Assembly: GCA_003017855.1 (NCBI GenBank)
Contig: PYER01000002.1
Location: 1 to 64,000, forward strand
Length of the DNA: 64,000 bases
Source of the DNA: a filamentous cyanobacterium CCT1
Lineage (GTDB): Bacteria > Cyanobacteriota > Cyanobacteriia > Phormidesmidales > Phormidesmidaceae
Reading direction: 5' to 3'
Position numbers and translations under genes: made by a program. Of this stretch, positions 49,593 to 59,778 are shown in pieces; position 1 is the first letter of the stretch, and the number at the start of each line of letters is the position of its first letter. The notes under the pieces are model-generated. The model saw only the letters and a program-made list of their open reading frames with translations. It had not been told where the DNA came from and ran no database searches.

Positions 49593-51854
49593 ATGGCTAC
49601 CACAGAACGTCACAGCGGCGAACGTCACAGCAATAAAGCTGTCCCTAACCTCAGCGCCCCCCAGTACTACCTCAGCCGCGAGCTGAGCTGGCTTGAGTTC
49701 AATCGTCGCGTGCTCCACGAAGCGCTTGACGATCGCACCCCGCTGCTGGAAGCGCTAAAGTTCTTGGCCATTTTTAGCTCCAACCTGGACGAGTATTTTA
49801 TGGTGCGGGTGGCAGCTCTCAAGCAGCAGATTGAGGCCCAGGTCAGTAAGCGATCGCCCGACGGACTCTCCGCCGAGGAGCACCTCAGCGCCATCAGTGC
49901 CGCCCTGCGCCCCATGGTCGAAAATCAGCACGAGTCGTTTACCCACCGTCTGCGGCAGCAGATGGCCGCTCAGGGGATTTGGCTGCTTGACCACGCCGAT
50001 CTTACCGAGACCCAGCAGATTTACTGCCGCGACTACTTCGACGAGCAAATTTTTCCGGTTCTAACTCCGCTAGCGGTCGATCCGGGTCACCCCTTTCCCT
50101 ATATTTCCAATCTCAGCCTGAACCTGGCGGTGGTGGTAGAAGATCCCCGTACCCAGCAAATGCACTTTGCTCGGGTCAAAGTGCCCCGGGTACTGCCTCG
50201 ATTCATTCGGTTGCCCAATTCTGAGGCCCAGGCCCCCAAAGCTCAAGACCCTGATCCTCAAGACTTAGAGGATCGTCCCTGTCACTGGCTGGGGGTGCCC
50301 CTGGAGCAGGTGATTGCCGCCAACCTGACTACGCTGTTTCCCGGCATGGTGGTGCAGGAACACTACGGCTTTCGCATCACCCGTAACGCCGACCTGGCTG
50401 TTGAAGAGGACGAAGCCGACGATCTCATGCTGGCGATCGAGCAAGAGCTGCGCAAGCGCCGCCGCGGCGGGTCAGCGGTGCGGATGGAAATTCAGCGGGA
50501 CACCCCCGGGCCGGTTCGGGCCATGCTGATGGAAGAGCTGGCTCTGGCTGAAACCGACGTCTACGACATTGACGGGCTGATTAGTTTAGGCGATCTAATG
50601 ACCTTTATGGCCCTGCCTCTGCCCGACCTCAAAGCCCCTGTCTGGACAGCCACGGTTCCCCCAGCCATCGAAAGCCTGAGCCCCCCCCGAGTAGACGCTG
50701 ACGATACAACCCTGGAGACCGCCGAAGACCTGTTCTCGCTGCTGCGGCGGCAGGATCAGCTGATGCACCACCCCTACCATTCTTTTTCAGCCACCGTACA
50801 GCGGTTTATTACCCAGGCGGCCCACGACCCGCAGGTACTGGCGATTAAAATGACGCTGTACCGTACCTCGGGCGATTCTCCCATTGTCAACTCCCTGATT
50901 TCTGCGGCCGAAAACGGCAAGCAGGTCACGGTTCTGGTTGAAATCAAAGCTCGCTTCGATGAAGAAAACAACATCAACTGGGCCCGCAAGCTGGAGCAGT
51001 CGGGCGTACACGTGGTCTACGGGCTGGTGGGGCTTAAAACCCACTGCAAAGTGACCCTCGTCGTGCGGCGCGAGGGACAGCAGATTCGGCGTTATTATCA
51101 CGTGGGCACCGGCAACTACAATCCCAAAACCGCCCGCCTCTACACCGATCTGGGCCTGCTCAGCGCCCGAGATGACGTCGGAGCCGATATTTCTGACCTG
51201 TTTAACTACTTGACAGGCTACTCGCGCCAGCAGGTCTATCGCCAGCTGCTGGTGGCCCCCCTCACCCTGCGCCAGCGGCTAGTGGAACTCATCGAGCAGG
51301 AAATTTCCCTACAGGCCAAAGGGAAAGGCGGACGCATTATCGCCAAAATGAACTCGCTGGTCGATCCCGACCTGATTGCTCTGCTCTACCGGGCATCCCA
51401 GGCCGGCGTAGTCATCGATCTCATCATCCGAGGCATCTGCTGCCTGCGGCCTGGGGTGCCAGGGATCAGCGACAATATCCGAGTCATCAGTATCGTCGGG
51501 CAGTTTTTAGAACATTCCCGCATTATTTACTTTCAAAATGGCGGCAAGGAAATTTTCCTGCTGGGCAGCGCCGACTTGATGCCGCGCAACCTCGATCGCC
51601 GGGTCGAGGTCATGGTGCCCATTGCTGAGCCTGTCCTCCGTAAAGAACTCAAGGCCATTTTGACCCTCTGCCTGGAAGACAACCGCCAGGCCTGGGACAT
51701 GGCCGCTGACGGCAGCTACCACCAGCGCCGTCCCCAGGAAGGAGAGGCAACACGCAGCGCCCAAAACCAGCTGATGGAGATGGCCAGCGGTTCCTCAGCG
51801 GGGCGAGCGACTCCAGCGAAACACCAGCGCGCCAAGTCCCGCAAGCAGCGTTAG
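49593..51854 (+). CDS. ppk1: Polyphosphate kinase 1
   Basis: YYLSRELSWLEFNRRVLHEA, SSNLDEYFMVRVAAL, RYYHVGTGNYNPKTARLYTDLGLLS, SADLMPRNLDRRVEVMVPI. Confidence 0.96.
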   Translation: MATTERHSGERHSNKAVPNLSAPQYYLSRELSWLEFNRRVLHEALDDRTPLLEALKFLAIFSSNLDEYFMVRVAALKQQIEAQVSKRSPDGLSAEEHLSAISAALRPMVENQHESFTHRLRQQMAAQGIWLLDHADLTETQQIYCRDYFDEQIFPVLTPLAVDPGHPFPYISNLSLNLAVVVEDPRTQQMHFARVKVPRVLPRFIRLPNSEAQAPKAQDPDPQDLEDRPCHWLGVPLEQVIAANLTTLFPGMVVQEHYGFRITRNADLAVEEDEADDLMLAIEQELRKRRRGGSAVRMEIQRDTPGPVRAMLMEELALAETDVYDIDGLISLGDLMTFMALPLPDLKAPVWTATVPPAIESLSPPRVDADDTTLETAEDLFSLLRRQDQLMHHPYHSFSATVQRFITQAAHDPQVLAIKMTLYRTSGDSPIVNSLISAAENGKQVTVLVEIKARFDEENNINWARKLEQSGVHVVYGLVGLKTHCKVTLVVRREGQQIRRYYHVGTGNYNPKTARLYTDLGLLSARDDVGADISDLFNYLTGYSRQQVYRQLLVAPLTLRQRLVELIEQEISLQAKGKGGRIIAKMNSLVDPDLIALLYRASQAGVVIDLIIRGICCLRPGVPGISDNIRVISIVGQFLEHSRIIYFQNGGKEIFLLGSADLMPRNLDRRVEVMVPIAEPVLRKELKAILTLCLEDNRQAWDMAADGSYHQRRPQEGEATRSAQNQLMEMASGSSAGRATPAKHQRAKSRKQR

Positions 51855-52652
51855 CCCCAGCAATCCGGCCAGGGGGTTGCCATCGAGGCCGGTCACCCAG
51901 GCGGGCACTGTGCCTGTGGGCTGCAGCAGGTTGCCCACTTCCAGCAGGTAATAGCCCCACACCAGTCCGGCGTGCAGGCCGACCGGGTGCCCCAAACCCG
52001 TTTTACCAGGGCCAACCGGAATTCGTCTGGCCCACCCCAGCACCAGGCCCAGCAGCAGCAGCCCCACAAACTGGGGCAGCAGCGCCAGGATGGCGTCAAG
52101 GGGTTTAATAAAGTGGGCGATCGCAAAAATCAAGCTGGTTGCACCCAGGGCGACCGCAGGCACCCAGCCCTGCTCTAGCTCCCGCAGCAGCCAGCCGCGA
52201 AACAGCACTTCCTCTGACCAGCCCACGGCGGTAGCAGCTAAAGCCCCCACCAGGCCAATCTGAAGCAGATTTAGCCCCTGCGCCCTGGCGGGATCAAGGG
52301 CGGCCCACCCTAAGAGCAGCTGCGCGATCGCCAGCACCGCAATACTCAACGCCCCAATCGTGGCTCCGATCGCCATCCCCTGAGCGAGTTCTCGACGTCC
52401 CGCAAACCCTATCTTGATCCAGGGATAGGGCTCGCCGCGCACCTGTCGCTCCCAGCGGGGCAGCACCACCAAAAAAATAAGGTAGAGCAGGGCCGTCGGG
52501 AATAGGTCACCGCCGGGCAGGGCTTCTCGACCGGCCAGCCAGTAGAGCGGTAGCGCCAGGGGCAGCCAGATCACCACCACAATCAGCAAAAAGATCAGCA
52601 CCCGTCCCAGGGGCGGAAAGCCAGCTAGCTTAGGCCAGGGCCACTTATTCAT
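51795..52652 (-). CDS. CPBP family intramembrane glutamic endopeptidase
   Basis: 285 aa; SEEVLFRGWLLRELE, SLIFAIAHF. Confidence 0.9.
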   Translation of the reverse strand: MNKWPWPKLAGFPPLGRVLIFLLIVVVIWLPLALPLYWLAGREALPGGDLFPTALLYLIFLVVLPRWERQVRGEPYPWIKIGFAGRRELAQGMAIGATIGALSIAVLAIAQLLLGWAALDPARAQGLNLLQIGLVGALAATAVGWSEEVLFRGWLLRELEQGWVPAVALGATSLIFAIAHFIKPLDAILALLPQFVGLLLLGLVLGWARRIPVGPGKTGLGHPVGLHAGLVWGYYLLEVGNLLQPTGTVPAWVTGLDGNPLAGLLGLTLLAGLGALVFRWSRSPR

Positions 52653-52932
52653 CCGGTTCGATCGTGCTGCTCAGACCCAGGTTGCACAGCCCTTCGCTAT
52701 AAAACTCGGCGTGCTCCATAGCGCAGGTGATGACTAGAGCGACCCCAGCGGTGTGAGCCTGCATCATAATATCGACCGCCTGGGGCATGGTCAGGCTGGG
52801 CACTACCTTGATCAGCGATTCAACCACGTATTCCATTGAGTTGAAGTCGTCATTGTGAAGCAACACCCGGTAGCGGGGAGCAGGTTTTTTAATCGTGGAC
52901 GTGGTTGTCCGCTCGATGGTCTCAACTGACAC
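52645..52932 (-). CDS. clpS: ATP-dependent Clp protease adaptor ClpS
   Basis: YRVLLHNDDFNSMEYVVESL. Confidence 0.95.
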   Translation of the reverse strand: MSVETIERTTTSTIKKPAPRYRVLLHNDDFNSMEYVVESLIKVVPSLTMPQAVDIMMQAHTAGVALVITCAMEHAEFYSEGLCNLGLSSTIEPDE

Positions 52933-53363
52933 AGCAACACCTCTTTGCCTACTTCAAAGGGCCTATTCAAAGCGCCTGATGGCAGGAGCTTGATATAAGG
53001 GCAAGTGGAGAAGACCCGTTAACAGCATCTCGTCTCTGGCTAATCCCACCCTCATCATAAAACTTCACGATGGCTTTGGCATGGTACTGGGGATGAACCA
53101 GACCAAATCTATAGCCATCACCAGAATGGTTAAGCCCATCTTCATACTGTATTAAATACTGTACTGAGGTTGCCTACCGCTGCCGGTTGGTCGTCCATGT
53201 ATCGGTTGTCCGGTCCGCGACCAGGGGTTAGCTCAGGTAATCTCGCCAATGCTGTCGGGGTAGCGCAGTGGCTACCATAGAGCAGCAGACAGCCGCCGCG
53301 ATCGCTCTGACCTCCCGCGACGGCTCTCACGTAAACCCACGCACGAGCGACCCCTGTTGAGCT

Positions 53364-53753
53364 ATGACATCCCTGGTTGCAGGCCAAATCGTATTTTTAG
53401 AGTGCCGCCAGACTCGCCTCTACGCCGAGGTGATTCAGGTGTTGGAATCTCGGCTCACGGGCTGGATACGGCCGCTAGCCCTGGTCAACGAGACCGAGAT
53501 CATCCCCCTGGGCACAGCCCTCGGCACCACGGCCCCCGACCTCAATCAGGCCGCTGTACCAGATATGCTCTGGCCCCTGGAGCAGCTGCAGCCCGCCCTG
53601 GATACTGAGGTTATTCCTCTGCTGGCGACGCTGTCTGCGAAGGACTCAGCTCCAGGTTACGTGTCCAATCCTGACGGCGAAGCAATGAGCATCGGTGAAT
53701 TTGTGCGATCGCTGTGGGCCGACCGTCAAGCGACGGCGAACTCGTCGGACTAG
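53364..53753 (+). CDS. Conserved hypothetical protein
   Basis: 129-aa ORF with coherent composition (IVFLECRQTRLYAEVIQVLESRLTGWIRPLAL). Confidence 0.65.
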   Translation: MTSLVAGQIVFLECRQTRLYAEVIQVLESRLTGWIRPLALVNETEIIPLGTALGTTAPDLNQAAVPDMLWPLEQLQPALDTEVIPLLATLSAKDSAPGYVSNPDGEAMSIGEFVRSLWADRQATANSSD

Positions 53754-53930
53754 GGGTTGCTCAAAATCGTTCCAAAGCCGCCCGCCTCAAAGATCCGTAA
53801 AAATCCGGATAGATCTTGTGAAGCTTTTACAAAGATGAATGAACCGCCGACAGGAAACCGGAAAAGTGCCCTGACAATGCTAACAGTCGGGTCAGGCTCG
53901 GCATCCCTAGCGCTTCAGTCTTTGTTTGAT

Positions 53931-54164
53931 CTAGCCAGATACTGGCTGCTGCACAGGTTCGCCATAGACGCTCAGCCCTGGAACCAGGCGAATGCGGCCT
54001 TCGTCCATTTCGTACATAAGGAGTTCTAACGCTTCGGAGTCACCAATCGGCAAGTATCCAAGCCGAGTCAGTTCTGAGTTGATGCCCTGCTCAATCTCAG
54101 GGGTCAGTAGCCCGCTGTGGAGGGCTTGCTCTACCAGTCGACGAATGGAAAACGTGGGGGTCAT
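53931..54164 (-). CDS. Small conserved cyanobacterial protein
   Basis: MTPTFSIRRLVEQALHSGLLTPEIEQGINSELTRLGYLPIGDSEALELLMYEMDEGRI. Confidence 0.65.
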   Translation of the reverse strand: MTPTFSIRRLVEQALHSGLLTPEIEQGINSELTRLGYLPIGDSEALELLMYEMDEGRIRLVPGLSVYGEPVQQPVSG

Positions 54165-54245
54165 GAACCATCACCTGAGCGTGACTTGATTACTGACTAT
54201 TGTCGGCCTTTGGCCTCAGCTAGCCAGTGACCAGGTCCTCCAAAA

Positions 54246-54284
54246 CTTGTGAAATCTACCACAAGGAATCGTGATCCAAATCAC
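54246..54284. promoter_or_regulatory. Two adjacent dyads; second matches CRP-type GTGA-N6-TCAC
   Basis: CTTGTG-N8-CACAAG (54246-54265) and GTGATCCAAATCAC (54271-54284). Confidence 0.45.
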
Positions 54285-54479
54285 AAAAGAATTCATCCCT
54301 TGGAGATATGTTCAGTAGATTCACGTAGGTATTTACTTAACAAGGTCTGAATCTATATCAAGTTACGGCCAACAAGGCAATGGAAAATGACCAGGTTCAA
54401 GTAATTCCGATTACCTTCTTAAAGTAGCTTGACGGCTTTAATAGTTTTTAACATTATCCAAATCTGGAGTGTACCCAGT

Positions 54480-54809
54480 ATGCAGACGATGACTAAAGAA
54501 ATGGCTATTTTTCAAGCTCAGGGCTCCCTGAATGCCTCTAACGCCCACGAATTCCACACGTCTCTCATGCAGAACATTCAGTCTGACCTGGCGAGCGGAC
54601 TATTTGTGGACATGAGCCAGGTCGAGTCTCTCGACAGCGCCGGGTTGATCTCCCTGGTATCGGCGCTCAAGCATGCCCGGCAGCTGCAAAAGCGCCTGTG
54701 CCTGTGCTCGGTGCCGCCCACTATCCGCATCGTGTTTGAGCTGACCCAGCTCGACCGCGCCTTTGAAATGGTGGATGAACTACCTCAGTTTGTGCCTGCG
54801 GCAGCCTAA
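54480..54809 (+). CDS. STAS domain protein (anti-sigma factor antagonist-like)
   Basis: FVDMSQVESLDSAGLISLVSALKHA around predicted phospho-Ser; start trimmed from ORF 54429. Confidence 0.88.
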   Translation: MQTMTKEMAIFQAQGSLNASNAHEFHTSLMQNIQSDLASGLFVDMSQVESLDSAGLISLVSALKHARQLQKRLCLCSVPPTIRIVFELTQLDRAFEMVDELPQFVPAAA

Positions 54810-54886
54810 AACCCGATTCTGACAGAGCCTACCCTTCGCCCGCTATAGTATGGAGGTCATACTGTGAGCGTTGGGGCAGCTAGGTT

Positions 54887-57520
54887 GTGTCTGTATCAGT
54901 TAATACATTGGTTGCGGCAGATGTCTCTCGGCCAGGTCGCTACCTGGGCAATGAGTTGGGCGCTGTTCACAAACCCTGGAATCAGGCTGCAGTCCGCTGG
55001 GTGTTAACCTACCCCGAGGTCTACGAGGTTGGGGCGTCTAACCTGGGCCACATTATTCTCTACAGCATCTTAAATGCCCAGCCCAGGCAGCTTTGCGATC
55101 GCGCCTACCTACCCGCCGCTGACCTGGCCGCCAAGCTCAAGGAAACCGAAACGCCGCTGTTTGCCGTCGAATCGCAGCGATCGCTGACTGATTTCGACAT
55201 TTTGGGCTTTAGCCTCAGCTACGAGCTAGGGGCTACCAACATTCTCGAAATGCTCTCCCTGGCGGGTATTCCCCTGACTTGGCAGGAGCGCAGTCAGGCC
55301 GGGAGCTTTGCCGTAGAGGCGGGCTCCTGGCCTTTGGTTTTTGCCGGTGGGCAGACCGCTACCTCCAACCCCGAACCCTACGCCGACTTTTTTGACTTTG
55401 TCGCCCTCGGCGATGGCGAAGAGCTGCTGCCCGAAATTGCCCTGGTAATTGAGGAGGGCAAAGCCGCTGGCCTCAGTCGCGAAGCCCTGCTGCTCGATCT
55501 GGCCCAGGTGCCGGGGGTGTACGTGCCCCGGTTTTACACTATGGCGGACGACGGCTCGGTGCACCCCAACCGACCCGACGTGCCTGCCCGAGTGCTGCGC
55601 CGAGTGGCGACCCCAATCCCCGCCTATGCCATGGGCCTGGTGCCCTACGTCGAAACGGTGCACGATCGCCTGACAGTCGAAATTCGCCGGGGCTGCACCC
55701 GGGGCTGCCGCTTCTGCCAACCGGGTATGCTCACCCGCCCGGCCCGCGATGTGGAGCCGGAGGCGGTGGTCGATGCGATCGAGACCGGCATGCGCAAAAC
55801 CGGCTACAACGAGTTTTCGCTGCTGTCGCTGAGCTGCTCCGACTATTTGGCCCTGCCAGCGGTGGGGGTAGAGGTCAAAAACCGGCTCAAAGACGAGAAT
55901 ATTTCGCTGTCGCTGCCCAGCCAGCGGGTCGATCGCTTTGATGAAAATATCGCCAATATCATCGGCGGCACCCGCCTCACCGGGCTGACCTTTGCCCCTG
56001 AGGCGGGCACCCAGCGGATGCGCGACATCATTAATAAAGGACTGACCAACGAAGAACTGCTGCGCGGCATCAAAACCGCCCACGAGCAGGGCTGGAGCCG
56101 GGTCAAGCTCTACTTTATGATTGGCCTGCCCGGCGAAACCGACGTCGACGTGCTGGGCATTGCCGAAACCGTGCGCTGGCTGCGCCAGGCCTGCAACCTT
56201 CAGGGGCGGCGGCCTTTGTCCTTCAATATCACTATTTCCAACTTCACCCCCAAGCCCCACACTCCGTTTCAGTGGCACTCGGTGTCAACGGAGGAGTTTT
56301 TGCGCAAGCAGCGGCTGCTGCGGGAGGAGTTTAGGGGCCTGCGCTGGGCCAAGGTCAACTTTACCGACGTACGAATTTCAGCCATGGAGGACTTTGTCGG
56401 TCGGGGCGATCGCCGCCTCGGCACCGTGGTGCGCCGCGCCTGGGAACTGGGGGCCGGCATGGACAGCTGGTGGGAAAGCCTGGAGACCGCATTTAACGCC
56501 TGGACCCAGGCGATCGACGAAGCCGGACTGACCCTGAAATATCGTCAGGTTGACCAGGGTGAGTGGAATGTGATGGACACCGCTGAGGGGGCCAGCAGCC
56601 TGGATGACCCCCTGCCCTGGGATCACCTCGATACGGGCATCGATAAAACCTGGCTCAAAGAAGACCTGCACCGCGCCCTGGCCGCGGCCACGGTACCCGA
56701 CTGCTCCTTTGAGGGCTGCAGCCACTGCGGCGTGTGCGGCCCCGACTTTGGTCACAACATTGTGGTAACGCCGCCGCCCATTCCAGCCTTTGCGGGGCAC
56801 AGCCAGCCCAGCCCTGAGCGGGTGCAGCGCCTGCGAGTTACCCTGGGCAAGCTCGGCTCGATGGCGCTGCTGGGCCACCTCGATCTGGTGCGCCTGTTCG
56901 ATCGCGCCCTGCGCCGGGCCGGGTTGCCGATTGCCTTTACCGGCGGCTTTCACCCTGGGCCACGGCTGTCGCCCGCCAATGCGCTACCGCTGGGAGCTAC
57001 CAGCAGCGGCGAGGTGGTCGATTTTGAGCTGACCCGGGCGAGCGCCCCGGCCGACTTTATGCAGCAGCTGGCTGCCCAGCTGCCGCCCGAAATTCCCCTC
57101 TACGACATTGCTGAGGTGCCCCTCGATGAACCCTCAGCCACCAAGCGGTTGGACCGAGCCGAATACTACCTGCGGCTCACCCCAGAGCACGACCATTCCG
57201 CTCCGTGGAGCGGGTGGATCGACGGGGTGATGGCCATGGAAGAATTTCTGTGGGAGAAGAAAACGAAGTCGGGCAAAACCCAGATGGTGAACCTGCGGGA
57301 ACGTCTGCACGAGCTGGCGCTGGTGTCAGCCGAACAACCGCTGCCGCCAGGGCTAGAATATGCTCAGGGAGAATACGGAGTTTGGCTGAGGGCAGTCGGT
57401 AACTGTCGCAACGACGGGAACCTGCTGCGCCCGGAGCAAGTCGTCACCCTAGTAGAGCAGGTGGCGGGCCAGCCCATAGGCCTACAGCACGTGCATCGCA
57501 GCCGCTTAATCTTTAGCTAG
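54887..57520 (+). CDS. B12-binding-like radical SAM protein, TIGR03960 type, fused to DUF2344 domain
   Basis: 877 aa; RRGCTRGCRFCQPGM radical SAM Cys motif; C-terminal RVTLGKLGSMALLGHLDLVRLFDRALRRAGLP (DUF2344). Confidence 0.9.
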   Translation: MSVSVNTLVAADVSRPGRYLGNELGAVHKPWNQAAVRWVLTYPEVYEVGASNLGHIILYSILNAQPRQLCDRAYLPAADLAAKLKETETPLFAVESQRSLTDFDILGFSLSYELGATNILEMLSLAGIPLTWQERSQAGSFAVEAGSWPLVFAGGQTATSNPEPYADFFDFVALGDGEELLPEIALVIEEGKAAGLSREALLLDLAQVPGVYVPRFYTMADDGSVHPNRPDVPARVLRRVATPIPAYAMGLVPYVETVHDRLTVEIRRGCTRGCRFCQPGMLTRPARDVEPEAVVDAIETGMRKTGYNEFSLLSLSCSDYLALPAVGVEVKNRLKDENISLSLPSQRVDRFDENIANIIGGTRLTGLTFAPEAGTQRMRDIINKGLTNEELLRGIKTAHEQGWSRVKLYFMIGLPGETDVDVLGIAETVRWLRQACNLQGRRPLSFNITISNFTPKPHTPFQWHSVSTEEFLRKQRLLREEFRGLRWAKVNFTDVRISAMEDFVGRGDRRLGTVVRRAWELGAGMDSWWESLETAFNAWTQAIDEAGLTLKYRQVDQGEWNVMDTAEGASSLDDPLPWDHLDTGIDKTWLKEDLHRALAAATVPDCSFEGCSHCGVCGPDFGHNIVVTPPPIPAFAGHSQPSPERVQRLRVTLGKLGSMALLGHLDLVRLFDRALRRAGLPIAFTGGFHPGPRLSPANALPLGATSSGEVVDFELTRASAPADFMQQLAAQLPPEIPLYDIAEVPLDEPSATKRLDRAEYYLRLTPEHDHSAPWSGWIDGVMAMEEFLWEKKTKSGKTQMVNLRERLHELALVSAEQPLPPGLEYAQGEYGVWLRAVGNCRNDGNLLRPEQVVTLVEQVAGQPIGLQHVHRSRLIFS

Positions 57521-57543
57521 GGCAACCCTGAAAGGGCGAGATC

Positions 57544-58404
57544 ATGGACAGAGAGACAGGCGATTCATCAGCAGCGGGGCAATTCTCAGGACAGGGTCTG
57601 GGACTAGATCAGAGACAGGGCCGTGCTCAGACCAGCCGCTGGCGGCGCAGACTGCGGCCAGGACGGCGGGTCATGCTCGCGATCGCAGGCGCAAGTCTCC
57701 TTATAACCGCACCACACGCAGTTGAGGCTCAGCCAAACTGCCCCAGCGAGATGCTGACGCCCTACTGGCCTGAGCGATCGCCTCAGCTGCAGCAGACCTT
57801 CTGTGAACTGCTGATGTTTCCTACGGCAACGCTGCCCAACAGTGAAGCCTTTACCGATCGCATTGTCGATGGGTCGCTATCGAGCGATAGCCGCCGCGCT
57901 TCTGCCGACACCATGACTCTGCCCAGCCTGTGGTGGAACCGCGACTCGCTGACCTCGCACCTGGGCGGTCGTCGTCTGGTAGACTCCTGGATCTCGTACC
58001 AGGTCAAAGACTCGGGTACGACCGTCATCGATGTGGTGATCAACCCGCAGATCTGGTCGATCTTGACCTACAACGAGCGCTATGCGGTGCTCAACCAGTT
58101 TGGCACTACCGCCCGTGACTTTGGCTACAACCTGCGCTTCTTCCAGGGCAATTCTCGCAACTACCGCATGATGGGCCTTTATGCCTGCGACTTTGTCAAT
58201 CAGCCCGCCGCGCCCCTGCCCTCATCTCAAGCCTTAGACGACAACGTTCAAACCTGCTCGGCCAACCTGGATGCGGGGTTGATTGTGCTGCTTCAGCGCA
58301 ATTTGCTGGCCGAGAGTGAGCGCCGCCAGCAGGCGGCCCAAGCCGCAGCGGCTGAGAGCAGTCTACAAAGTACCGAGGTAACGTCATCGCCGAGTGCTAA
58401 CTAG
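57544..58404 (+). CDS. Conserved hypothetical exported protein
   Basis: 286 aa; TM/signal (RVMLAIAGASLLITAPHAVEA). Confidence 0.6.
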   Translation: MDRETGDSSAAGQFSGQGLGLDQRQGRAQTSRWRRRLRPGRRVMLAIAGASLLITAPHAVEAQPNCPSEMLTPYWPERSPQLQQTFCELLMFPTATLPNSEAFTDRIVDGSLSSDSRRASADTMTLPSLWWNRDSLTSHLGGRRLVDSWISYQVKDSGTTVIDVVINPQIWSILTYNERYAVLNQFGTTARDFGYNLRFFQGNSRNYRMMGLYACDFVNQPAAPLPSSQALDDNVQTCSANLDAGLIVLLQRNLLAESERRQQAAQAAAAESSLQSTEVTSSPSAN

Positions 58405-58420
58405 CCCGGCATCCCTGACT

Positions 58421-58517
58421 CTCGTTCCAAGCACTGGAATGCTTGTTGGAGGCTATGCTTCCTAAAATGAGCGGCAGAGCTGCAAGACTGAGATGTCCAG
58501 GCAGAGCTAGGGCACCA
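58421..58517. repeat. Cyanobacterial dispersed hairpin repeat (GTTCCnnGCA.../GGCAGAGC type)
   Basis: TCTCGTTCCAAGCACTGGAATGCTTGTTGGAGGCTATGCTTCC ... CCAGGCAGAGCTAGG. Confidence 0.5.
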
Positions 58518-58585
58518 GGGTGGGGCTGTCTCTAGATACTGTATTGGTTGCTCTAGCCTAGATTAAAGTCGACCAGGGTGGGTGC

Positions 58586-59761
58586 TTAGCTGCGCAGGCT
58601 TTGCCACAGCTGGCTGTAGCGGTCTTCGGCGGCGGCGCTGAGGGGCAGCAAAAACTCGCTCTGGTCAGCTACGTCGGGGGCTAGCGCCAGGGCGGGCGGC
58701 GTTTGCAGCGGCTCGGGAAGCTGCGATCGCTCGATTCCCCACAGCCGGGTCGAGGTGCCCTGGCCAAAGATGGCGAGCTGCATGGCAAAGTCGTCATCCA
58801 GACAAAAGTCGAGCCAATTGAGGGCGGTGGATGCAGCCTGCTCTGAGGCCGTCGCGATCGCCTGGGGGCGCACCCAAAGCTGGGCGCTGAGCAGCGTACC
58901 CTCGGGCGGTACGGCCACCGCCAGATTACGGTACTGCTTCAGCAGGGGGAGCGCATCATCGGACCAGACCACAGCGGCGGTGGCATCGCCAATCAGCAGC
59001 ATTTCGAGGTAGTGGTCAGAGTCGTAGACGCGCACCTGATTGTGCAAATCGGCCAGAAAGGGTTCTAAGCCCTCGACAGCTGACGGGTCTTCGGTGTTGG
59101 CCGAAGCGCTCAGCGCCTTTTGGGCCAGCCCCAGCACCAGGCGAGGGTGGTTGGGCAGCACCAACCGTCGCCTGAGTTCGGGGCGCAGCAGATCGGCCCA
59201 GGTGGTGAGTGGGGCGCTGCCGCGGGGAAGGCGATCGCGATCGTACAGCACCACCAAATGGCTCCAGCGGTAGGGCACCGCCCAAACGCTGCCGTCGGGG
59301 CTGGGCCTTCCTTCGGCACTGCGGCGCACCAGCTCGGGCCACACCGCCGCTAGCTCATCCCAGTGGGTGAGGGCTGAGACCTCTAGCGGCTGCACCAGCT
59401 CCTGGCGAATGGCTGGGGCCAGCCAGTAGTCGGCCAAACTTACCCAGTCGGCCCTTGACGCAGCTTCCTCGTCTTCCGTTTGGCCGTGCCACTGCTGCAG
59501 CAGCGCGTACAGCTGCACCAGCGAGTCTTCGGGGGTGACGGCAATGTTGCTGCCCTGGGGCAACTGCTGAAAGGCATTGAGCAGCTGAGCCGGTACAGCA
59601 TTGGCCAACATCGCCAACCGCAGGCTAGGGCCTGATACGCGCTGGCACCCGGCTAGCAGGGTCGTGACGGTCAACCCGCCCGCACCCGCTAAAAAGCTGC
59701 GACGATTCATGAGCATTTGCCCCTCAGCTTCCCTCTCCGGGGGAGAATACTGATCAACCAT
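58586..59761 (-). CDS. Polyamine ABC transporter substrate-binding-like lipoprotein (PotD-like)
   Basis: 391 aa; twin-Arg-like RRSFLAGAGGLTVTTLLAGC lipobox; solute-binding fold motifs. Confidence 0.8.
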   Translation of the reverse strand: MVDQYSPPEREAEGQMLMNRRSFLAGAGGLTVTTLLAGCQRVSGPSLRLAMLANAVPAQLLNAFQQLPQGSNIAVTPEDSLVQLYALLQQWHGQTEDEEAASRADWVSLADYWLAPAIRQELVQPLEVSALTHWDELAAVWPELVRRSAEGRPSPDGSVWAVPYRWSHLVVLYDRDRLPRGSAPLTTWADLLRPELRRRLVLPNHPRLVLGLAQKALSASANTEDPSAVEGLEPFLADLHNQVRVYDSDHYLEMLLIGDATAAVVWSDDALPLLKQYRNLAVAVPPEGTLLSAQLWVRPQAIATASEQAASTALNWLDFCLDDDFAMQLAIFGQGTSTRLWGIERSQLPEPLQTPPALALAPDVADQSEFLLPLSAAAEDRYSQLWQSLRS

Positions 59762-59778
59762 AGCGCTTTAGGACGTCC

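Noticed and set aside
53225-53280. GGGGTTAGCTCAGGTAA / GGGGTAGCGCAGTGGCTACC tRNA D-arm-like strings
   Set aside because: No matching anticodon arm, T-loop GTTCRA or acceptor stem could be assembled.
55226-56278. 350-aa minus-strand ORF opposite the radical SAM gene
   Set aside because: Composition is an antisense mirror of GC-rich coding DNA with no recognisable domain; the plus-strand radical SAM protein is unambiguous.
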